Source: Novosphingobium sp.
Lineage (GTDB): Bacteria; Pseudomonadota; Alphaproteobacteria; Sphingomonadales; Sphingomonadaceae
Reading direction: 5' to 3'
NCBI GenBank assembly: GCA_017987575.1
Contig: JAGNTK010000010.1
Span: 1-39,829, forward strand
DNA: 39,829 nt
This document shows positions 16,920 to 24,831 of the stretch, piece after piece (the stretch's first letter is position 1; every line of letters starts with the position of its first letter). The position numbers were made by a program, and so were the translations under genes. The notes under the pieces are model-generated. The model searched no databases. It had not been told where the DNA came from and saw only the letters and a list, made by a program, of their open reading frames with translations.

Positions 16920-16993
16920 TGTCCGTCGTCACAACATTTGGCGCAGATCGCGGCGTAGATTAGCGGAGTGCGGGCCTCGTCTGGGGGGTGATG

Positions 16994-17974
16994 TTAAGCG
17001 GCGATTTTGCGGTGTTGCAAGCGCCGATATTCGATGGTCTGTCGCTTGATCCTTTCGCGCTGTTTGATGATGGCTGGGGCTCTGCCGAAGTAGGCGTCGG
17101 CGGGCGTCACGTTGTTCAGGCTCTCGTGGTAACGCTGGTGGTTGTAGTGCTCGACGAAGGCCTCGATCTGGGCTTCGAGGTCACCGGGCAGGAAGTAGTT
17201 CTCCAGCAGGATGCGGTTCTTGAGAGTCTGGTGCCAGCGTTCGATCTTGCCCTGGGTTTGCGGGTGTAGCGGGGCACCGCGCACGTGGCTCATCTTCTGA
17301 TCCTCGATGTATTCCGCCAGTTCACCGGCGATGTAGCTGGGGCCGTTATCGCTGAGCAGTCTGGGCTTGTGCAGCACCGCGGCATGATCGCAGCCCGAGG
17401 CCTTGAGGGCGAGGTCCAGCGTGTCGGTCACATCCTCGGCCCGCATGTTGGTGCACAGTTTCCAGGCGATGATGTAGCGCGAGAAGTCGTCGAGCACGGT
17501 CGACAGATACATCCAGCCCCACCCGATGATCTTGAAGTAGGTAAAATCGGTCTGCCACATCTCGTTCGGCCGGGTGGTCTTGGTGTGGAACTGATCGGCG
17601 GCCTTGATCACGACATAGGTCGGGCTGGTGATCAGGTCATGGGCCTTCAACAAGCGGTAAACCGTGGCTTCGGACACGAAGTAGCGCTTCTCGTCGGTGA
17701 AGCGGATCGCCAGTTCCCGGGGGCTCAGCTCGGACTGCTCCAGCGCCAGTTCGATGATCTGCTCCTGCACCTCGGGTGCGATACGGTTCCATACTCGACT
17801 TGGTGCCGATGGCTGATCTTCCAGCGCCTCCGGCCCGCCTTCGAGGAACCGGTCGTACCAGCGGTAGAAGGTCCGACGGGCAATACCGAGCTGGTCCAGC
17901 GTGTGCTTGGCAGGCAGGTGCGACTGCTCGACGATCCTGATGATCTCGAGCTTCTCGGATGCGGGATACCTCAT
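16994..17974 (-). CDS. IS3-family transposase OrfB (DDE integrase domain)
   Basis: 326 aa from the ATG at 17974 (MRYPASEKLE); the frame is open for 24 more codons upstream, into orfA. Parts in order: an N-terminal helix-turn-helix (HTLDQLGIARRTFYRWYDRF), a second HTH-like region, then the rve catalytic core with MWQTDFTYFKIIGW (first Asp), LLSDNGPSYIAGE (second Asp) and GKIERWHQTLKNRI (Glu), and HYNHQRYHESL. Its ATG overlaps the orfA stop (ATGA). A run of seven A on the coding strand (18003-18009) near the end of orfA lies in the overlap and suits a -1 frameshift giving an OrfAB fusion. Confidence 0.93.
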   Translation of the reverse strand: MRYPASEKLEIIRIVEQSHLPAKHTLDQLGIARRTFYRWYDRFLEGGPEALEDQPSAPSRVWNRIAPEVQEQIIELALEQSELSPRELAIRFTDEKRYFVSEATVYRLLKAHDLITSPTYVVIKAADQFHTKTTRPNEMWQTDFTYFKIIGWGWMYLSTVLDDFSRYIIAWKLCTNMRAEDVTDTLDLALKASGCDHAAVLHKPRLLSDNGPSYIAGELAEYIEDQKMSHVRGAPLHPQTQGKIERWHQTLKNRILLENYFLPGDLEAQIEAFVEHYNHQRYHESLNNVTPADAYFGRAPAIIKQRERIKRQTIEYRRLQHRKIAA

Positions 17975-18357
17975 TCGTCGTCGCCCCCATCCGCGATCAT
18001 GCTTTTTTTGAGCAGACGGTTTTCCAGCGTCAGGTCGGCCACGCATTCCTTCAGAGCACGGGCCTCGCGGCGCAGATCCTGCACCTCGCCGGTGGTCGCG
18101 GCACGGGCCGTGTCGCCGGCCAGGCGGCGTTTACCTGCTTCCATGAACTCCTTCGACCAGGTGTAATACAGGCTCTGCGCGATGCCTTCCTTGCGGCACA
18201 GCTCGGCGATGCTGTCCTCGCCGCGCAGCCCGTCGAGCACGATGCGGATCTTGTCTTCGGCCGAGAAATGCCGCCGCGTCTGCCGCCGGATGTCTTTTAC
18301 CACCCGCTCAGCAGGGGCCTTCACAGACGATTTTTTCAAGGAGTGTTGGGGCTTCAT
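17971..18357 (-). CDS. IS3-family transposase OrfA
   Basis: 128 aa from the ATG at 18357 (MKPQHSLKKSS). An IS3/IS911-type DNA-binding protein: HFSAEDKIRIVLDGLRGEDSIAELCRKEGI is split into HTH helices, then YYTWSKEFMEAGKRRL, then a leucine-zipper-like LRREARALKECVADLTLEN and RLLKKSM. The start has GAAGGA 6 bp upstream. The ribosome binding site lies in the loop of a long inverted repeat (18338-18398), with the start codon at its edge. Confidence 0.92.
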   Translation of the reverse strand: MKPQHSLKKSSVKAPAERVVKDIRRQTRRHFSAEDKIRIVLDGLRGEDSIAELCRKEGIAQSLYYTWSKEFMEAGKRRLAGDTARAATTGEVQDLRREARALKECVADLTLENRLLKKSMIADGGDDE

Positions 18358-18398
18358 CTTCGTTCCTTCGTCACTACGACGAAGCCCCAACACTCCTT
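18338..18398 (-). repeat. Perfect 18-bp inverted repeat around the orfA start
   Basis: AAGGAGTGTTGGGGCTTC (18338-18355) and its exact inverse (18381-18398) are separated by 25 bp. On the transcript the orfA Shine-Dalgarno (18364-18369) falls in the loop and the last base of the ATG in the stem. Such a stem could limit translation of messages that read into the IS from outside. Confidence 0.8.
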
Positions 18399-18442
18399 AA
18401 ATCACAACCTCAAATCTGTGCCATTGGTGCTGACGGGGAACA

Positions 18443-19552
18443 CTCTTTGGTGAAGTGCAAAGTATAGTTGCCAGTGCTGCCGTCCAGCAGATTCCCTTCG
18501 CTGTCGTGGTGTGCACGCAGCTTGGTGACCTCTTCGATCCAGTGCTCCATCATCCCCGAAAAGCTCTGGTTGGCGCTGCGGGTCAGGAAGTCATTGGTCT
18601 TGGCAGTGCGGCCCCAGCTGGTTTGGCCATAGGCCCAATGATTGACGATTTTGGTGTTTCCGCCAGCGACGGAAACCTGGCGGAGCAGGCCGAGACCATC
18701 GATCATCGCGCGCTGCAAGCCGCGAAGGGTGGAAGGGTGCAATTTGGAGAAATCTTCGCTCATGCCGGGGCCGATCCCAACACTGGCAAACTGGGCGAGC
18801 AGCGCCGTATCAGCGGCTGGTGGAGGGCTTTCGACCATACCGCGATTGAGCATGGCAAAGAATGGCAACGGTGACGTTCCGGGTGCAACCGGGTTGATCA
18901 CATCGCGCGAATGATCGAGCGCTGCGCCGTTCAGCCCTTCGGCCGTCAGTTTGTCTTGCAACGCATGGGCTGTTTCCAGCTTGGTGCGATCGGTAAATCC
19001 GACCCGGGCCAGGATAAGGCCGGTCGATGTGGGCGATTTGATGACACCGGAAATGCCGGCTGGTGTCTCACCCCGCCAGTTTTGATCAACCAAAAGAAAT
19101 TTGCCAGCTTTGCCGCCGGTTTCACGCGTGCCGATGTAAGCGAAAATATCTGAATACATCTCCATGAACTGCAAGCTGTAATAGGTTCCGCCATCGTCAG
19201 GCACGGACAGGACAACGGGCCCCTTGCGCAGATCGTACCAGAACGCCGAATAAATCAGGTCTGCCGTGACCGAGCTGTGCACTTTGTCGGTGTGATCGCT
19301 GGCCCGGCGCGAATGGAACCAGGTATGCGTCGGCATATCAGCCTGACCGTTAGGCTTTTCGATCATATTGTACCGGGCGGTCAGATTTTTGACCACGGGA
19401 TAGCCATAGACCACCGCCTGCATGCCGACGTTATAGGCCCAGGCTTCGCGCCAGTCAGCCTGAGCGGCCTTGGTCGCCGGAACCGGTTGCTGCGCGGTTA
19501 GCGGTGTGGCGACGGCAAGCAGCAAGGCCGCGGCAAGGCGAAGTCGGGACAT
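18443..19552 (-). pseudogene. N-terminal part of IS-interrupted DUF1254/DUF1214 gene
   Basis: 370 intact codons of an exported DUF1254/DUF1214 protein: signal peptide MSRLRLAAALLLAVATPLTA ending at AQQ, DUF1254-type AWAYNVGMQAVVYGYPVVKN, TWFHSRRASDHTDK and VVLSVPDDGGTYYSLQFMEMY, and then the start of the DUF1214 domain (NHWAYGQTSWGRTAKTNDFLT, GNYTLHFTKE). After TKE the frame runs into the IS and stops 11 codons later. Rejoined with 16617-16910 it gives 467 aa, a normal length. GGAGAG lies 7 bp before the ATG. It diverges from the Crp/Fnr-type regulator. The family is common beside DUF3604 genes, but its function is unknown. Confidence 0.92.
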
Positions 19553-19609
19553 CGGCTCTCTCCAGTGTTGTGATTTTGGGATAGTTTAACCGCTGTGAAC
19601 CTGCGTAGA

Positions 19610-19625
19610 TGTCAATTAGGTGACA
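19610..19625. promoter_or_regulatory. Crp/Fnr-type operator in the divergent gap
   Basis: TGTCAATTAGGTGACA is a perfect dyad TGTCA-N6-TGACA, the half-site spacing of Crp/Fnr sites (Crp itself prefers TGTGA-N6-TCACA). It lies 18 bp before the regulator gene and 58 bp before the opposing DUF1254 gene, so it could serve autoregulation and control of that operon. Confidence 0.6.
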
Positions 19626-19642
19626 ATTGAGGCGATGCGCAG

Positions 19643-20281
19643 ATGTCTAACTGGATCGACCGGCTGCCCGATACGCCGCGCGCCGCTGTGCTTGGTTCGA
19701 TGATGGGGCGGCGGTTTGCCCGCGGCGCGCTGATCTACACCCGTAAGGAAGCTCCACAGGGGCTGTACGTGATCCGCGAGGGAACCGCGCTGTTTGCGCT
19801 CGATGGCCCAAAGGGTAATCGCTTTCTACTCCGGATTTTGCGGCCCGGCGATCTGTTCGGCGAATCTTTTGCGCTGGACGGCGAACCGGCAGGGGTGCTG
19901 GTCGAGGCGCGCAGCGATCTGCGAGTGGACTTGATACCCGCGCACCGGATCGCCGCACTTGAACAAGCGCATCCCGAGATTGAGCAGGCGTTGGCCCGGG
20001 TCGCGGCCCGGCACTTGCGTCAAACGCTCGAAGTCTTGGCAGAGCAAGCGCTGATGGATCTGCCTGAACGAACAATCAGCCGATTGGCCCGGTTATGCCG
20101 CGAAGCAGGCGGCGCCGGTCCGATACGGCTTGAGTTGGCGCAATCGGAACTCGCGGCGATGCTCGGAGCATCCCGGCAAGCGGTCCATGCCGAGCTGGTC
20201 AAGCTGGAACAACAAGGCGTTCTGATTCGGCAATTCCGCGCGATTGCGTGTGATCCGGATAGGTTGGCCAAGCTTTTCTAG
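19643..20281 (+). CDS. Crp/Fnr family transcriptional regulator
   Basis: 212 aa. N-terminal cyclic-nucleotide-binding-type beta barrel (LYVIREGTALFAL, LLRILRPGDLFGESFALDGE), a long dimer helix (about 110-140, HLRQTLEVLAEQALMDLPERTI), and a C-terminal winged HTH with LELAQSELAAMLGASRQAVH and AELVKLEQQGVL. The first lines lack the Cys cluster of Fnr, so oxygen sensing by an iron-sulfur cluster is unlikely, and the ligand is unknown. It diverges from the IS-hit DUF1254 operon. Its stop overlaps the convergent amidohydrolase stop in a shared CTAG. Confidence 0.88.
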   Translation: MSNWIDRLPDTPRAAVLGSMMGRRFARGALIYTRKEAPQGLYVIREGTALFALDGPKGNRFLLRILRPGDLFGESFALDGEPAGVLVEARSDLRVDLIPAHRIAALEQAHPEIEQALARVAARHLRQTLEVLAEQALMDLPERTISRLARLCREAGGAGPIRLELAQSELAAMLGASRQAVHAELVKLEQQGVLIRQFRAIACDPDRLAKLF

Positions 20282-21318
20282 CCCAGCAAATGCTCCAGCC
20301 CGTAAAACCGCGCGGCGGTACCGGCGTAGAGCTCGCGCTTTTCCTCTGCCGAAGCGCCAATGGTCAGGTGCTTGAAGGCGTTCCACAGCACGGCATAACT
20401 CGCGCCCCATTTGTCGACCGGGTAGTTGCTTTCGAACATGCCTCTGCTGGGCCCGAACGCCTCAATGCAGGTTTCGATATAGGGCCGCCACATCGCCGCC
20501 AGCACTTCGGAGGATAGCCCCGCCGCCGGGCCGTGATCGGGCATTCCGGCGAAGGACATGGCGAGGCCGCCGAGCTTGATGTTGACGTTGGGGCACTGCG
20601 CGATCTGCTTGATCTTGGCGCGCCAGACATCGAACCGTTCATGCAACTTGCCGTGATAGCTGGCCATGCCAAGCGGTGTGCCGCAGTGGTCGAGCACAAT
20701 CGGCTGATCCGGAAAGGCACGGGCGAGATCGAGCAGGTCGTCAAGCTGCGGCTCCAGCAGCCAGGCATCGAATGTCATGCCGCGCTTGCCCAGTTCGGCA
20801 AAGCCCTCGCGGAATTTGGCGTCGCGATAGAGCCCGGCGGGGGCGTGGAACGGCGGGCCGAGCACGTCGGGGTCTGTGTCATGGGCGGCGGCGTGGCGGA
20901 TGCCCTTGAAGCGCGGGCTCGCGGCACTGAGCGCATCAAGCACGTCGCCCGCCGCCGCGCCGCGGGTCAGGTCGGCATGGCCGATGATCGCATCGCACAG
21001 CCGGATATCGCCATAGAGCCCGCTGGCGCTTTGGGCTGCGACGCCGTTGACGTATTCGACCTCGCCAACCGGCTTGAACGCATCGTCCGATCCGGCGCGG
21101 TAGAAGGCGCCGCATTCCATGAACACCGTGCCGATCACATTGTGGCCGCTGGTGGCATCCGCGTGGATCTCGTTGAAGGTGTAGTACGGCGACAGCGCAA
21201 TGCTGGCGATGAACGGGTGGAGCGGTTCCGGAAAGGCGCCCATCAGCGGCCGCAGGTCCCACAGGTGGTGGTGCGGATCGATGATTGGCAGATCGGGTTC
21301 GAGGATCGTTTCGCTCAC
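20278..21318 (-). CDS. Amidohydrolase family (TIM-barrel) protein
   Basis: 346 aa, amidohydrolase-2 / COG3618-type metal hydrolase. It begins with the metal-binding IIDPHHHLWDL (about 12-22). The region PIVLDHCGTPLG is the later His motif, and MFESNYPVDKWGASYAVLWNAF near the C-terminus carries the conserved Asp segment. Members hydrolyse lactones or decarboxylate aromatic acids; which one cannot be decided here. The GTG start has AGGAG 9 bp upstream. It diverges from the acyl-CoA dehydrogenase gene across a palindrome at 21392-21407, which also occurs near the CoA-transferase/epoxide hydrolase pair. Confidence 0.85.
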   Translation of the reverse strand: MSETILEPDLPIIDPHHHLWDLRPLMGAFPEPLHPFIASIALSPYYTFNEIHADATSGHNVIGTVFMECGAFYRAGSDDAFKPVGEVEYVNGVAAQSASGLYGDIRLCDAIIGHADLTRGAAAGDVLDALSAASPRFKGIRHAAAHDTDPDVLGPPFHAPAGLYRDAKFREGFAELGKRGMTFDAWLLEPQLDDLLDLARAFPDQPIVLDHCGTPLGMASYHGKLHERFDVWRAKIKQIAQCPNVNIKLGGLAMSFAGMPDHGPAAGLSSEVLAAMWRPYIETCIEAFGPSRGMFESNYPVDKWGASYAVLWNAFKHLTIGASAEEKRELYAGTAARFYGLEHLLG

Positions 21319-21391
21319 AGCAGCTCTCCTATCGTGTTTGCGGGCAGCTTATGCTGCGATGGCGGTTTGACAAGCGCCGATCGACCCCGCA

Positions 21392-21407
21392 TTAACCGAT
21401 CGATTAA
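21392..21407. promoter_or_regulatory. 16-bp palindromic operator, site 1
   Basis: TTAACCGATCGATTAA: half-sites TTAACCG and CGATTAA with one mismatch in the dyad. It overlaps the likely -10 region of a plus-strand promoter whose -35 is TTGACA (21367-21372). A near-identical site lies at 29583-29598. The length and symmetry suit a TetR-family repressor, but the regulator is not in the window. Confidence 0.7.
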
Positions 21408-21434
21408 AAAGTTGCGGATAGAGAGGATGAACCC

Positions 21435-22661
21435 ATGAATTTTGAGCACACCGACAAGGTCAAGGGGCTGCTCGCGCAGATCGGCGCGTTCATGGACGAG
21501 CATATCTATCCGCAGGAAGAGGCCTATCACCAGTTCGTCACCGATCCCGCCAACCAGTGGAAGGAATGGCCGGGGATGGAGCCGCTGAAGGAAAAGGCCC
21601 ACGCGCTGGGCCTGTGGAACCTGTTCCTGCCACACGAGTACGGCGAAATCTCGCCGGGCCTCTCAAACCTCGAATATGCCCCGATTGCCGAGCTGCTGGG
21701 CCGGGTGCCATGGTCGAGCCAGGTGTTCAACTGCTCCGCGCCCGATACCGGCAACATGGAAGTGCTGGCCAAGTTCGGCTCGCCCGAACAGCAGGAAAAG
21801 TGGCTCAAGCCCTTGCTCGAAGGCAAGATCCGCTCGGCCTATGTGATGACCGAGCCGCAGGTCGCCTCGTCCGATGCGACCAATCTGGAACTGTCGATCA
21901 CGCCTGATGGCGATGACTATGTGCTCAACGGGCGCAAGTGGTGGATTTCGAACGCGATGCACCCGCGCTGCGATATCTGGATTGTGATGGGCAAGACCGA
22001 TTTCGACGCCCCGCGCCACGCGCAGCACTCGCAGATCCTGGTTGAGCCGAACACGCCGGGGATCATCATCGTCCGCCACCTGACCGTATTCGGATCGCAC
22101 AATTCGCCGGGCGGAGAGGTCGAGCTGCGGTTTGACAATGTCCGCGTGCCCAAGGGCAACCTGATCCTGGGCGAGGGGCGCGGGTTCGAGATTGCGCAGG
22201 GCCGCCTCGGGCCGGGCCGGATCCACCACTGCATGCGCTCGATCGGGCAGGCCCAGCGCGCGCTGGAAATCATGGCGCGGCGGGCCGATAGCCGGGTCGC
22301 GTTCGGCAAGAAGCTGGCCGACCAATCGAGCATCCGGCAGGACGTCGCCAAGAGCTTCTGCGAGATCGAAATGTCGCGGCTCCTCACGCTGAAAGCGGCT
22401 GATGCGATGGATCGTTATGGCAACAAGGTCGCCAAAGACCTGATCGCCGCGATCAAGGTGGTCGCCCCGCAAATGGCGCAGACAGTGTGCGACCGGGCGA
22501 TCCAGGTCCACGGCGGGATGGGCGTTTCGGATGATACGCCGGTCGCGCGGTTCTTCACGCTCAACCGCTTCGTGCGGATCGCCGATGGCCCGGACGAAGT
22601 GCACATGAGCCAGCTCGGCAAGGCCAAGATCAAGGAATACGCCGCGATGAACGAGCGGTAA
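21435..22661 (+). CDS. Acyl-CoA dehydrogenase family protein
   Basis: 408 aa, FAD-dependent acyl-CoA dehydrogenase, closest in layout to the ACAD10/ACAD11-like group. N-terminal helical domain with LKEKAHALGLWNLFLPHEYG; middle beta domain with AYVMTEPQVASSDATN (flavin contact), YVLNGRKWWISNAMHPRCD and VELRFDNVRVPKGNLI; C-terminal helical domain with GRIHHCMRSIGQAQRALE and IQVHGGMGVSDDTPVARFF. GAGAGGA precedes the ATG. The Zn alcohol dehydrogenase follows after 4 bp, and the operator at 21392-21407 is upstream. The acyl substrate is not determined by the sequence. Confidence 0.92.
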   Translation: MNFEHTDKVKGLLAQIGAFMDEHIYPQEEAYHQFVTDPANQWKEWPGMEPLKEKAHALGLWNLFLPHEYGEISPGLSNLEYAPIAELLGRVPWSSQVFNCSAPDTGNMEVLAKFGSPEQQEKWLKPLLEGKIRSAYVMTEPQVASSDATNLELSITPDGDDYVLNGRKWWISNAMHPRCDIWIVMGKTDFDAPRHAQHSQILVEPNTPGIIIVRHLTVFGSHNSPGGEVELRFDNVRVPKGNLILGEGRGFEIAQGRLGPGRIHHCMRSIGQAQRALEIMARRADSRVAFGKKLADQSSIRQDVAKSFCEIEMSRLLTLKAADAMDRYGNKVAKDLIAAIKVVAPQMAQTVCDRAIQVHGGMGVSDDTPVARFFTLNRFVRIADGPDEVHMSQLGKAKIKEYAAMNER

Positions 22662-22665
22662 GGCA

Positions 22666-23703
22666 ATGAAAGCCCTACGCTACCACGGCGCTCGCGATGT
22701 CCGGTTTGAGGGGATGGACGATCCCACCCCTCAGAGCGACCGCGACGCTATCGTCAAGGTCACTGCCTGTTCGATCTGCGGATCGGATCTGCACATCTAC
22801 CACGGCCACGGCTTTTCCGAGGATATGGGCTTTTGCGTCGGCCACGAAGCGGTGGGTGAAGTGGTCGAGGTCGGCCGCGCGGTGCACAGGCTCAAAGTAG
22901 GCGACAAGGTGATGCTGCCCGCCGCCGTGGGCTGCGGCGCGTGCCGTTCGTGCCTGTCCGGCAATGTCGCCAACTGCGCCAATAACGGCGGTGCTTGCTA
23001 TGGCCTTTCGGCCAAGCTGCAAGGCTCGCAGGCCGAGGCGGTGCGGGTTCCGGCAGCGGATATGAACGCAGTGCCGGTGCCCGATGGCGTAAGCATGGAA
23101 CAAGCGCTGATGATGACCGATGCGCTGGCGACCGCTTGGTTCGGCGCGCGTAATGCCGATATCAAGCCGGGGTCGAGCGTGGCGGTGATCGGGCTGGGCC
23201 CGATCGGTTTGATGGCGGTCGACAGCGCCTTCGTGATGGGTGCGCACGTGGTCTATGCGATCGATCCGGTGCCCGAGCGGCGCGCGATAGCGGAGGCGGC
23301 GGGCGCAATCGCGCTACATCCCGATGAGGCGGGCGAGCGGATCAAGGAAGATACCCACGGGGTCCGGCTGGATAGCGTGGTCGAGGTGGTCGGCAGCGAT
23401 GCCACGGTCGATTTCGCCCTGCGGCTGGTCCGGCGGCGCGGCACGGTTTCGGTAATCGGAGTGCAGCAATCGCGGCGCTTTCCCTTTCCGCTCGAACGCG
23501 CCTTTGGGGCGGGGCTGACCTTCCGCGTCGGGACCTGCTCTGTGCCGGAAGAGCTGCCTGCGCTGTTCCCGCTGGTCCAATCAGGGCGGCTCAAGCCGGA
23601 GAAATACATCAGCCACCGGATGCCGCTGAGCGAAGGGGCCGAGGCCTATCGCCTGTTCGAAGCGCGAGAGGCCGGGGCGCTCAAAATGGTGCTGCTGCCG
23701 TAA
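22666..23703 (+). CDS. Zinc-dependent alcohol dehydrogenase (MDR family)
   Basis: 345 aa, medium-chain dehydrogenase/reductase. The catalytic zinc site includes Cys38 (in ACSICGSD) and His60-Glu61 (VGHEAVGEV). The structural zinc site has four Cys at 90, 93, 96 and 104 (GCGACRSCLSGNVANC). The Rossmann fold has VAVIGLGPIGLMAV. VVEVVGSDATVDFAL and GTVSVIGVQ are typical later strands. It begins 4 bp after the acyl-CoA dehydrogenase stop, so co-transcription is very likely. The substrate is unknown. Confidence 0.9.
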   Translation: MKALRYHGARDVRFEGMDDPTPQSDRDAIVKVTACSICGSDLHIYHGHGFSEDMGFCVGHEAVGEVVEVGRAVHRLKVGDKVMLPAAVGCGACRSCLSGNVANCANNGGACYGLSAKLQGSQAEAVRVPAADMNAVPVPDGVSMEQALMMTDALATAWFGARNADIKPGSSVAVIGLGPIGLMAVDSAFVMGAHVVYAIDPVPERRAIAEAAGAIALHPDEAGERIKEDTHGVRLDSVVEVVGSDATVDFALRLVRRRGTVSVIGVQQSRRFPFPLERAFGAGLTFRVGTCSVPEELPALFPLVQSGRLKPEKYISHRMPLSEGAEAYRLFEAREAGALKMVLLP

Positions 23704-23753
23704 TCCTCCCCCAAGGGGAGGGGTCGGAACTGATCTTCGATTTCTCTCTACCT

Positions 23754-23893
23754 CGTCACCCCGAACATGTTTCAGGGTCCATCAGGCCGACAGTCCGGAT
23801 GTCGCCGGATAGCCTACAACCGACAGGTTTGCTGCTGCCGACGTAGCATGGGCCTGGCCGCGCAATGGACCCTGAAACAAGTTCAGGGTGACG
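23754..23893. repeat. Palindromic intergenic element, copy 2 of 3 (140 bp)
   Basis: Arms at 23754-23782 and 23865-23893, inverted, starting CGTCACCC. The 82-bp core contains an additional CAGGCC/GGCCTG dyad and is unlike the cores of the other copies. It lies in the 288-bp gap between the Zn alcohol dehydrogenase gene and the next plus-strand gene. A short GC hairpin is at 23704-23722. Confidence 0.85.
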
Positions 23894-23991
23894 GCTCTGG
23901 CTTGGGCTGAGCGCAATTCTGCGGGCAACAGTCAGCTAGGCATTTCGAAACAATTCAAGCCTATTACCCCCTTTCTAAGGGGGGCTTGCCA

Positions 23992-24831
23992 ATGCTGATG
24001 GCTGGTTCAAACGGACGGCTATTCATCCAGATCGTCCTATCAATGCTGATGATCGGGTTCTGGTCCTGGGCCGGCTTCAGCCTCACCGGGATCGCCTTCT
24101 TTTGCTATCTGGCGATCTTTTTGAGCTGCTTTCATACGGTGCTATTGGCCGTGCAAATGATCGATCTGCCCACACCAGTACTAAGCGCCGGGCCCAATGG
24201 ACTGGTGCTTTCGAACAAGATCACCGGTCACGATCTGATTCCGTGGGCCGAGGTCAAAGATTTCAGCGTCCACAGCTTTCGTTATCCGGCCTACTTTCCG
24301 CTCTTCAGCTATCTGGTCATCAGGACTGGGAAGTCGGCGCATTTCAACGGTCTTTCGCGGTTGCTGCCGTCCACATGGTTGGGGTTCTATGCCATTCCGA
24401 CCAGGCTGCTGCACGGCGGCAGCGCGGCGGCGGAGCAGATAGTTAAAGTGGTTCAGAACCTGCGTGAAGATGACCGACACGCAATGGTCGGCGGTGGGTC
24501 TGATCATAGTATCGGTTGGGCGATGCTGCGCAATACCACGTTTCCGGTCGGCAAGAATGGCCCGAGCGAAAATACCATGGTTGCGGCCGTGCGTGACAGT
24601 TTGCTGGAACAGGCCGGGCTTCACCGCGATCTGCTGCCCGAGGAAACGCGCCAGCAAATTTTGGCGAGCGAAAGCGGCAAGGCGCTGGCGGCCAAAGGCG
24701 AACAGTGGGGCCGGCAAGCGGTCCGCGAGCTTGCGCCGAAGTCCGTCATGCCGCCACCAGCGCCCGAGCCGCCAAAGCCATCGGGCTTTGGCCGCAAGGG
24801 CGTGATGCTGAACGGTAAACCGATCGATTGA
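23992..24831 (+). CDS. Membrane-anchored protein of unknown function (PH-like)
   Basis: 279 aa from the ATG at 23992, with GGGG about 8 bp upstream; an in-frame ATG two codons on is also possible. Two N-terminal transmembrane helices (LFIQIVLSMLMIGFWSWAG and IAFFCYLAIFLSCFHTVLL). A cytoplasmic region, GLVLSNKITGHDLIPWAEV then KDFSVHSFRYPAYFPL, resembles the PH-like strands of STM3941-type proteins. A charged helical tail and a proline-rich C-terminus (MPPPAPEPPKPSGFG) follow. The function is not known. Its stop TGA abuts the convergent leuA stop (TGATCA shared by both strands). Confidence 0.75.
   Translation: MLMAGSNGRLFIQIVLSMLMIGFWSWAGFSLTGIAFFCYLAIFLSCFHTVLLAVQMIDLPTPVLSAGPNGLVLSNKITGHDLIPWAEVKDFSVHSFRYPAYFPLFSYLVIRTGKSAHFNGLSRLLPSTWLGFYAIPTRLLHGGSAAAEQIVKVVQNLREDDRHAMVGGGSDHSIGWAMLRNTTFPVGKNGPSENTMVAAVRDSLLEQAGLHRDLLPEETRQQILASESGKALAAKGEQWGRQAVRELAPKSVMPPPAPEPPKPSGFGRKGVMLNGKPID

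Larger units (their letters stand above)
16920..18442 (-). mobile_element. Complete IS3-family insertion sequence
   Basis: 1523 bp with imperfect terminal inverted repeats: left end TGTCCGTCGTCACAAC, right end read inward TGTTCCCCGTCAGCACC, both continuing into GGCRCAGAT. It carries orfA and orfB in the IS3 arrangement on the minus strand. It is flanked by the direct repeat CTCTTTGGT at 16911-16919 and 18443-18451. Nine bases is longer than the 3-5 bp usual for IS3 elements. Deleting the element plus one repeat restores an unbroken DUF1254/DUF1214 frame, so the borders are reliable. Both orfs are intact, so it may be active. Confidence 0.93.

Noticed and set aside
21663..22604. 313-codon minus-strand open frame opposite the acyl-CoA dehydrogenase
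   Set aside because: His/Arg/Leu-rich shadow frame of a certain gene.
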